This document shows positions 58,381 through 64,000 of a DNA stretch of 64,000 nucleotides, piece after piece. Position 1 is the stretch's first letter. Every line of letters starts with the position of its first letter. Both the position numbers and the translations under genes were made by a program. Source of the DNA: Hordeum vulgare subsp. vulgare (taxonomy: Eukaryota > Streptophyta > Magnoliopsida > Poales > Poaceae); contig NC_058519.1 of NCBI RefSeq assembly GCF_904849725.1, positions 358,825,974 through 358,889,973 of the forward strand. Reading direction: 5' to 3'. The notes below the pieces were generated by a model. The model saw nothing but the letters and a program-made list of their open reading frames with translations, was not told the DNA's origin and did not search any database.

Positions 58381-58824
58381 TACACTGCTGCTACCTGCTA
58401 CAATTTTGGTTCGCTGGACGTTGACGGGAAATGACAACTTCCGTCAACGCGGCAACGGAGGCGACATTGATACAATCGTTAGGAATAGTCTGCCGTCAAC
58501 AGATCGTTTCTGACACTCTTGTTATCATATTACTTTGCTGTTACTACTGTGTTTGCAGATACTAATCTTTCAGGTGTGGTTGAATCTGACAAATTCAGCT
58601 GCTAATACTTGAGAGTATACTCTCACCTCCTAATTGGCAAACCAACAAATTGGGTTGAATACTCTACCCTCGAAAACTGCTGTGAACCCACGCGTTGGTG
58701 GGCCATCAACAACATTCTTCTAGTTCCGTTGCCGGGGAGTGCTAGCAGCATTCTTCTGGTGCCGTTGGAAGGGAAGGTTTGTTGTCATCAGCATTCGTCT
58801 AGCCATCGCTAGAGATTGCAATCA
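58381..58824 (+). repeat. 5' LTR of E6, second segment
   Basis: Continues the E6 LTR after the second CTCGT. Carries an E8-like block (CCGTCAACAGATCGTTTC) and the CTCTACCCTCGAAAACTG block. The end at CAATCA/58824 is chosen because the following 9 nt GCATTTTTC and PBS match E8. Two PBS relics lie inside (58721-58739 and 58757-58776). An alternative LTR end is GGGCCATCA at 58708. Confidence 0.65.
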
Positions 58825-58833
58825 GCATTTTTC

Positions 58834-58852
58834 TGGCGCCATTGCCGGGGAG
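58834..58852 (+). promoter_or_regulatory. primer binding site, tRNA-Asp (E6)
   Basis: TGGCGCCATTGCCGGGGAG; one change from the E2 site. Third of three PBS-like copies in about 130 bp. Confidence 0.75.
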
Positions 58853-58901
58853 GTATTGCTAAATTCTCTGAGTCACTTGGGATTTATATCTGTTGATCAC
58901 T

Positions 58902-61752
58902 ATGAAGAACCTGAAGGATCCGAAGACCAAAGTCTTGCCCTCAACTACGAGGGGAGGTAAGGAATTGCCATCTAGCTCTGCACTTGATTCACCTTCAGTT
59001 ATGAGTAAGTTTGCGACATCACCTCCTGCTAGAAATCTTGATATGTCGCCTGTGCTTGATGATGCTTATGATGCTACTGCTAGAGATGCTATGCTTGATA
59101 CTATGCCTGATACTTCTAGAGATGTTATGCTTGATACTGCTAGAGATGCTATGCTTGATACTGCTTTGCCTCATGATGCTAGAGATGCTATTTTGCATGA
59201 TGATGCTATGCTTGATACTGCTAGAGATACTCCTTTGCCTGACGTTCCACTAGGAATGTTCCTTGATGCTCATATTGCTAGAGTTACTGCCAATGCTCGT
59301 GATGCTTCTGAAACTACCGATACTATTGAGATAGAACCTGCTTTTGCTCCGGCTAGATCTAGTTCTCCTAGATATGAATTGCCTGATATACCTGAGGGTT
59401 ACGTTATGGAGGGAGAGATACTGAGGATTTTCTTGCGTGTAAGGATGCCTATGACGCTGAGAAATTACTTCTCAAGTGGAAGGAAAAATCTCGGGAAGCT
59501 AGGATGAAAAATGACCCAAAGTTTGCCACTTCGCCTATCTTTGTCACCGATAAGGATTATGAATTCTCTGTCGACCCTGAGATAATCTCTCTAGTCGAAT
59601 TTGATCCTTTTCACGGTTATGAGTCTGAGACGGTCATAGCCCATCTTGCCAAACTATCCGAAATAGCCAACCTTTTCACTAATGAGGAGAAGATCCGCCA
59701 CTACTATATCCTTAAGCTGTTTCCTTTCTCTCTAAAGGATGACGCTAAAGCCTGGTTCACCTCTCTTGCTCCTGGATGTGTGCGTAGTCCCCAGGAGATG
59801 GTCTATTACTTCTGTGAGAAATATTTCCCTGCCCATAAGAAGCAAGCTGCCTTGCAGGAAATATACAACTTTGCTCAACTCCAAGAAGAGAGTCTTCCAC
59901 AAGCTTGGGGGAGGCTCGTCCAGCTACATAATGCTTTGCCTGATCACCCTCTTAATAAGAACGAGATACTTGATATCCTCTATAACGGACTTACCGATGC
60001 CTCTAGAGACCACCTAGATAGTTGTGCCGGTTGTGTTTTTAGGGAACGAACTGTATAACAAGCTGAGACCCTACTGAATAACCTCTTGATCAACGATAAT
60101 GCTTGGACTATTCCCGAACCACCTCCTAAGCCAACTCCTAAGAAAAGAGGTATTCTATTCCTCAGCCCCGAAGTTATACAAGAAGCCAGGAAATCTATGC
60201 AAGAGAAAGGCATTAGAACTGAAGATGTCAAAAATCTACCACCTATCGAAGAGATCCATGATCTCGATAACCCGATACAGGTAGTGGAAGTGAATTCTCT
60301 GCGTAGGTTTGATGAGAGTGATATTCCTTTTGATAAACCTGCTAGCCTATGCTTTGATGAATTTGGCAACTTTGTTGCCAAACAACAGAGTTTCAATGAT
60401 TATGTTAGCAGACATTTGGAACAAAGTGCTCGTATGCTTAGCCATTTAAGTGCTTGTGTAGACAGAAATGTCAATGATCTCAAGCTTCTGAGTAAACATG
60501 CCTCTATGATTACTACCCAGGTAGAACAAGTACTTAAAGCTCAGAATGACTTGCTCAATGAATTAAATGACAACTCTGTCAGTGTCATTACTAGAGGAGG
60601 GAAAATGACTCAGGAACCTTTGTATCGTGAAGGTCATCCTAATAGAATTGATCAACATTATCAAGGAATCAATGCTGATACACCCAGTCATCCTAAGGAG
60701 AAGAAGAAGGATGATAGAAACCTGCACGCCAGTTCACCAAATACTGTGACACATGAAGAACCTAATGATATTTCTGCATCTGATGCAGAAACACAATCAG
60801 GTGATGAACATGAACCTGGTGACAATGTGGACAGCGATGTTCATAATAATGCTCAACCTAGCAATTTGAGGATGTGGAGATTGAACCTACGGTTAATCCT
60901 GATAATCCACAACCTAAGAAGTACGATAAGAATGACTTCACTGCTAGGAAGCATGGTAAAGAAAGAGAGCCATGGGTTCAGAGACCTATGCCCTTTCCTC
61001 CTAAGTCATCCAAGAAAAAGGATGATGAGGATTTTGAGCACTTCGTTGAGATGATAAGACCCGTCTTTCTGCAGATGCGGTTAACTGATATGCTCAACAT
61101 GTCTCCATATGCCAAGTACATGAAAGATATCGTGACTAATAAACGGAATATACCAGATCTTGAGATCTCCACCATGCTTGCCAATTATACTTTCAAAGGC
61201 GGAACTCCTAAGAAACTTGGTGATTCCGGAATGCCCACTATACCTTGCTCTATTAAAGAAAACTACGTAAGAACTGCCTTATGTGACCTTGGAGCCGGTG
61301 TTAGTGTTATGCCGCTCTCTCTTTATTGTAGACTTGAGTTGGATAAGTTGACAATCACTAAAATTTCTCGGCAAATGTCCAACAAATCAACTGCTTTCCC
61401 TATCGGCATTTGCGAGGATGTGCCTGTTGTGGTTGCTAATACCACTATGTTAACAGACTTTGTTATCTTGGATATTCCCGAGGACGATGCCATGGCTATC
61501 ATCCTCGGAAGACCCTTTTTAAACACTGCAGGGGCTGTTATAGATTGCAACAAAGGCAATGTCACTTTCCATATAAACGGTAATGAGCACACAGTGCACT
61601 TTCCGAAGAAACGATATCCAGTACATTGCATCAATGCTATCGAAAAGACTTCATCGATTCTTATTGGGAGCTTTGAATGCCCTATTCCTCATGTCAAGAT
61701 GAAGTATGATTTGCTTGTTGGGGAGATACATATCCCCATTGAGGTGACTTAG
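58902..61752 (+). pseudogene. gag-protease polyprotein of E6
   Basis: ATG at 58902 (MKNLKDPKTKV as in E8). N-terminal repeat region of LDTARDAM-type units, a one-base deletion near 59420, then the gag domain (SLPQAWGRLVQLHN), TAA at 60056, open again from 60059, an indel near 60868, and an intact linker plus protease in the last frame (60874-61752): CDLGAGVSVMPLS, IILGRPFLNTAGA, ending EVT. Protease catalytic Asp present. Best protease of the four non-autonomous copies. Confidence 0.88.
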
Positions 61753-62302
61753 TGGCTATTCGAAAATTCTCCATTCTCTCTTGCGATTCGAGAAGGTTTT
61801 GTCATAAGGACTTGATCAATCCCATTGACGGATTTCTTTCGACGACCATGAAACGGATGAATCAAAGAGTCACATACCTCTGTTTTGAGTTTTCCTTTTC
61901 TCTTGCTTAGAAGAAAAATGATAGAATTAGTTTAGTTTTTCCTGTTTTCTGTTTTAGCGTCCCGGAGAAAAATACCTCGAAAATAAAAGTTCTCCGATGG
62001 TCCTGAAAATTTAGTAAGATTTTTCTGGAATTTTTGAAAATTTCTGGGCCTGAGAGCTGGCCTGGGGGCCAGACCAGTGGGCCACAAGCCCTGCCACCGC
62101 CCCCTACCCCCTGGTGGCGGGGTGCAAGCTTGTGGGGCCCACAGGCACCCCGTCCACTCATTCGAGCTCCCAGCCTCTTCTTCCACCTCCAGAAAAAAAT
62201 GTTTCGCAGCTCAAACCCGTGTTCTTGCTCATTTGGCTGTGATTTTCGATCTCCTTGCTCAAAGCACCATTCTCCGAACCGTTTTGGGGAAATTACTCCT
62301 TG
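61753..62302 (+). promoter_or_regulatory. LTR-like internal module upstream of ORF2 (E6)
   Basis: Inverted repeat GTGGGCCACAAG (62077-62088) / CTTGTGGGGCCCAC (62129-62142), arms identical to those in E2 (9759/9810). A further stem CCACCGCCCCC / GGTGGCGGGG lies in the loop. Ends at splice donor TTG/GTAAGTGA. Confidence 0.6.
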
Positions 62303-62535
62303 GTAAGTGACTCCTCCATTGGTCCAATTACTTTTTGCTCTAGTTCTTTATCCTTCGCAAATTCTTGCTACCTTGGTGACCCTGTTCTTGAGCTAGAAAA
62401 GTTGATTTTAGCTGGTCCCAAGTAGTTTTAGTGCGTGATACGGTCTCTAGGCACTAGTAGGAGTAGTTGCTACAAGTTGGGTTAATCCTTATTCACTTTT
62501 CTTTCGAAGTCTCTAAAAATTTTAGAATTTTTCAG
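62303..62535 (+). other. predicted 5' UTR intron before ORF2 (E6)
   Basis: Donor GTAAGTGA, acceptor TTTTTCAG/AG, 233 nt, acceptor 18 nt before ATG exactly as in E2. Confidence 0.6.
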
Positions 62536-62553
62536 AGCTAGAAAAGGGAAAAG

Positions 62554-63621
62554 ATGAGGAGGTTCTTGAGAGGCTCTTCAAGCCGTAACCCCAAGGAGGA
62601 TGAGAAGAATCACCCCAAGTACGTAGTCCCTCGAGTCACAGAAGTTCGAGCGTGCGAGTGGCCAAGTGATGTATTTTTGCGCGCCGCCGGACTTTATGAA
62701 GACTTTCATTACTTGGTGGAGAACGCAGGTCTTACTGCGTTTGTTGAAGATAAGTGCCCACAATATCTCCTCCTCACCAATATTTTCGTTCAAAGCTTCA
62801 ACTTTTATCCGAGGAACAATCCTCCCATGGTTGAGTTCATGATATACGATATCCCCTAGTGCATGATGATGTAGGACTTTTGCCATGTATGCAAATTACC
62901 TTATGTTCGGGATATCCGTGACCCTCATCCACGGGACTTGGAGGATTTCATTGGTTCTATTGCTGTTGGAGAGGAGAGAGGAGTGTCTCGCGCTAGAATT
63001 GCTAGCATATATTTTCCTGTGCTTCGGTACTTCTCACTATTTGTGGGAAAATTTTTGATTGGTCGTGGGGAGGCTGGATCACTTAGTTCTCCAGACCTTG
63101 CGGTTTTGCGCGAAGGCCTTTATAACGATAAGACTTATAGCTTGGGTGCTATAGTAGCTCAACGGTTGAACCTGAACCGTTCTAAAGGTGTTGTCTATGG
63201 AGGTATCTATGCTACCCATCTTGCTAGACACTTTGAGATACCGATTAGACTCGGAGAGGAAGGAGAGATGCTTCTCCCTGAGAGATATCTGGATTATGAC
63301 AGCATGGTTCGCCATGATTTTCTAGATAGAGATGCTAGTAGACGGATGATTCATAACCTAGTGTTTAGTCAGGGTACTCGAGAGACTATTACTTTGCCTG
63401 CTCCTTCTTTGTTTGATCTTCATGCAGGCAGGTACACTATTATGCCCGTAGACATCTACGCATATTGGGGCTTGGCCCAACCACAGGCGCATGTGCCCGA
63501 GCCGCCAGTCGAGTACCAGACGCCAGTTTATTAGTGGGAGCCAGAGGAGCTCACACAGCAGTGGCATCCACAGTCTGCTCCAGAGTATCCCGGAGATGGT
63601 TATTTCCCACCATGGGAGTAG
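62554..63621 (+). pseudogene. ORF2 of E6, probable ATHILA ORF-1-like protein, broken
   Basis: MRRFLRGSSS start. Stops at 62857 and 62872, further changes to about 62935, then an open stretch to TAG at 63532, and the ancestral PPWE-stop at 63619. Strong similarity to ORF2 of E2 and E5 (VRACEWPSDVFLRAAGLYED, GGIYATHLARHFEIPIRLGE, LLPERYLDYDSMVRHDFLD). Includes the LLPERYLDYD segment deleted in E2. Function unknown. Confidence 0.68.
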
Positions 63622-63642
63622 ACCAATCTAGGCCAAAAGCCT

Positions 63643-63656
63643 AAGCTTGGGGGAGT
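63643..63656 (+). repeat. internal PPT-like tract after ORF2 (E6)
   Basis: AAGCTTGGGGGAGT, 21 nt after the ancestral ORF2 stop, as in E2. Confidence 0.62.
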
Positions 63657-64000
63657 ATGTGTTCTCACCGACTTTACATTCATGCTTATGCTTTGACTTT
63701 GTTAGCCGGTGTTTACACTTTGCCACTGTATTATCCATGCTAGTTTTTTTTTGTTTTCTTGTTTTGTGTCCTTTTGAGAAAACCCCAAAAGATTTTTCTT
63801 TCTTCTTTTTCTTGTTGGGAGCTTTCCCGTGTAAATAGTTTTCTTTTTCTTTGTGTCAAGGTAGAAGATATTGGTTACAATGTTTAGTGGCTCTTGCATG
63901 CTTACCTGTTTAGCTTTCAAAGAGCCATATTATTTTGTCTTCTCCTTTGTGTTTGCCAGCAGATTCAGCTTAGTCCAATGCGCTTATTATTGTTCACATC
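63657..64000 (+). other. start of E6 non-coding spacer
   Basis: Collinear with E2 11328-11690; no gene. Continues past the right edge. Confidence 0.8.

Larger units (their letters stand above)
50711..64000 (+). mobile_element. E6: non-autonomous Gypsy element, contains E7, runs off right edge
   Basis: Starts TGATACGTCTCCATTG in the E5 LTR (candidate target ATTAT, 50706-50710). Layout: short 5' LTR split by E7, PBS, gag-protease, LTR-like module, intron, ORF2, internal PPT-like tract, spacer. LTR end and gag are E8-like, ORF2 is E2/E5-like, so it appears mosaic. No RT or integrase. The 3' LTR lies outside the window. Confidence 0.9.

Noticed and set aside
58721..58776. Treating the first PBS-like copy in E6 as the functional PBS
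   Set aside because: It has lost the GCGCC core, whereas the third copy at 58834 has the intact core and the same 9-nt gap as E8. The LTR end remains somewhat uncertain.

Overview
This window looks like intergenic DNA from a large grass genome, most probably Triticeae (wheat, barley, rye or relatives). I see no host gene, tRNA or rRNA gene, or CRISPR array. Nearly every base belongs to a nest of LTR retrotransposons and two less clear repeats. The assignment rests on LTRs opening TGATACGTC, primer sites complementary to tRNA-Asp, a BARE1/Angela-type Copia backbone and Athila-lineage Ty3/Gypsy proteins. Family names such as Sabrina, Fatima, WHAM and Angela come from memory and are tentative. 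I label the elements E1 to E10.

Backbone. E4 is a decayed Copia element whose gag-pol runs 14681-17929 and resumes at 38042-38248, followed by its 3' LTR at 38299-39971. Everything else is nested in it. Left arm: E2 (5594-14680, +) sits in the E4 gag, and E1 (1-5593, +) sits in the E2 5' LTR. Middle: E3 (17930-38036, +, duplication TAGCT) sits in the E4 RNase H region, and E8 (18460-28533, -, duplication ATCAC) sits in the E3 5' LTR. Right arm: E10 (39972-40413) sits in the E4 LTR, E9 (40414-43751) in E10, E5 (43752-50710, -) in E9, E6 (50711 to beyond the right edge, +) in the E5 LTR, and E7 (51473-58375, -, duplication CTCGT) in the E6 LTR. The right arm is six levels deep.

Protein content. 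Only E3 has a full Gypsy set (gag, protease, reverse transcriptase, RNase H, DD35E integrase), broken by frameshifts and stops. E2, E5, E6 and E8 are four copies of one non-autonomous lineage with gag-protease followed directly by a second ORF (ORF2), without reverse transcriptase, RNase H or integrase; they presumably move with enzymes supplied by other elements. E1 shows only gag-protease in this window. E7 carries one unrelated ORF. E9 carries a frameshifted ORF that looks like a plant B3 DNA-binding domain, behind its own TATA box.

Main observations. (1) In the four non-autonomous Gypsy copies ORF2 is a separate module. It is preceded by a GC-rich inverted repeat with the same arms as the LTR promoter region and by a conserved 5' UTR intron of about 222-241 nt. 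Three of the four copies also keep a PPT-like tract after ORF2; the fourth lost it in a deletion. E3 has a similar but weaker arrangement after integrase. (2) The internal PPT-like tract matches the 3' PPT of its own family, as a lentiviral central PPT does. (3) Several LTRs carry a relic tRNA-Asp primer site just inside their 3' end, suggesting the LTR boundary has moved downstream past old primer sites. (4) ORF2 and LTR/gag types are reshuffled between copies. These come from reading by eye; no alignment or database search was run.
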